Below the pieces are notes generated by a model. It did no database searches. It saw nothing but the letters and a program-made list of their open reading frames with translations, and was not told the origin of the DNA. DNA of 5,541 nucleotides from Bacilli bacterium (GTDB lineage Bacteria > Bacillota_I > Bacilli_A > RF39 > UBA660): NCBI GenBank assembly GCA_017460245.1, contig JAFUBK010000168.1, positions 1-5,541 on the forward strand, given 5' to 3'. This document shows positions 5,282 through 5,541 of the stretch, one piece after another; position 1 is the first letter of the stretch, and each line of letters starts with the position of its first letter. The position numbers were made by a program, and so were the translations under genes.

Positions 5282-5541
5282 ATGAAGAAAAAAATTGTAG
5301 TTATTATTTTAATTGTTATATTATTTGTTTTAGGATTTGTTGTTTATAAATTTATTGATAACATTAAGGAAGATCAAACTATTACTAGTGAGAAAGCATC
5401 TGAAATTGTTAAAGCTTATGATAAATTTAATAGTTCTATTCAGGCTTTTGCAACAATGAGAGAAGAGTATTATACTTCTCGTCAAAATACTTTTTTAGAG
5501 GAGCTTGCTAGCGACGTTGATAGCTGGAATGATTTTGTTTC
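5282..5541 (+). CDS. Uncharacterised signal-anchored protein, 5' part only
   Basis: The first 86 codons of a gene that runs off the window without a stop. The product begins MKKK, followed by a strongly hydrophobic segment at about residues 5-23. A polar, probably helical region follows, with many Glu, Lys and Ser and a Tyr-Tyr pair (about 25-86). This suggests a single membrane anchor or uncleaved signal peptide with an exported domain. There is no cysteine, so no lipobox. AAAGGAAG (5268-5275) lies six bases before the ATG, and the gene has its own promoter. I do not recognise the family. The general plan (basic start, one anchor, exported polar domain, no cysteine) resembles that of the first gene, but I see no clear sequence relationship. 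Confidence 0.8.
   Translation, partial: MKKKIVVIILIVILFVLGFVVYKFIDNIKEDQTITSEKASEIVKAYDKFNSSIQAFATMREEYYTSRQNTFLEELASDVDSWNDFV

Noticed and set aside
1..5541. Mollicute-type genetic code (TGA as Trp)
   Set aside because: The recognisable proteins have normal length using the standard code, and the tryptophans I checked are all encoded by TGG.
1..5541. CRISPR array, insertion sequence, tRNA or riboswitch
   Set aside because: No spaced direct repeats, transposase-like frame, terminal inverted repeats, tRNA-like cloverleaf or long structured leader was seen. Non-coding gaps are all about 100 bases or less.

Overview
This AT-rich 5.5 kb window is chromosomal housekeeping DNA from a low-GC Gram-positive bacterium of the Bacilli lineage. 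Three things support this: a recognisable CotE spore-coat morphogenetic protein (a family known from Bacilli), the rpsP-khpA gene pair, and consensus-like sigma-A promoters with strong purine-rich ribosome binding sites. Every tryptophan codon I checked is TGG, and the recognisable genes have normal family lengths under the standard bacterial code, so UGA-as-Trp recoding (Mycoplasma type) is not indicated. I cannot name the species. An uncultured gut-type or Erysipelotrichales/RF39-like member of Bacilli is a guess from composition and protein style.

Layout, left to right: (1) an uncharacterised membrane-anchored protein (3-1007) ending in a terminator; (2) cotE (1073-1621, GTG start), alone between two terminators, with a candidate sporulation-sigma promoter; (3) a very good sigma-A promoter driving rpsP (1712-1993) and khpA (1993-2232), which share one base; (4) a terminator hairpin shared with the convergent gene yigZ (2243-2827, minus strand), an IMPACT-family protein; (5) a divergent intergenic region, then a YgjV-like membrane protein (from 2917) whose reading frame has no stop and runs directly into uvrC (3430-5181); (6) a terminator, another good sigma-A promoter, and the first 86 codons of a second single-pass membrane protein that runs off the window (5282 onward).

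The genes do not form one pathway. They are short independent units: spore coat, ribosome/RNA binding, IMPACT-family protein, nucleotide excision repair, and two surface-anchored unknowns. Each plus-strand unit ends in its own intrinsic terminator, and most of these hairpins begin inside or at the end of the coding sequence.

The most unusual observation is the stop-free, in-frame junction between the YgjV-like membrane domain and a complete UvrC. A strong internal ribosome binding site sits at the junction, so the locus could make free UvrC, a membrane-tethered UvrC, or both. I found no CRISPR array, mobile element, tRNA or rRNA, and no convincing new multi-gene system.
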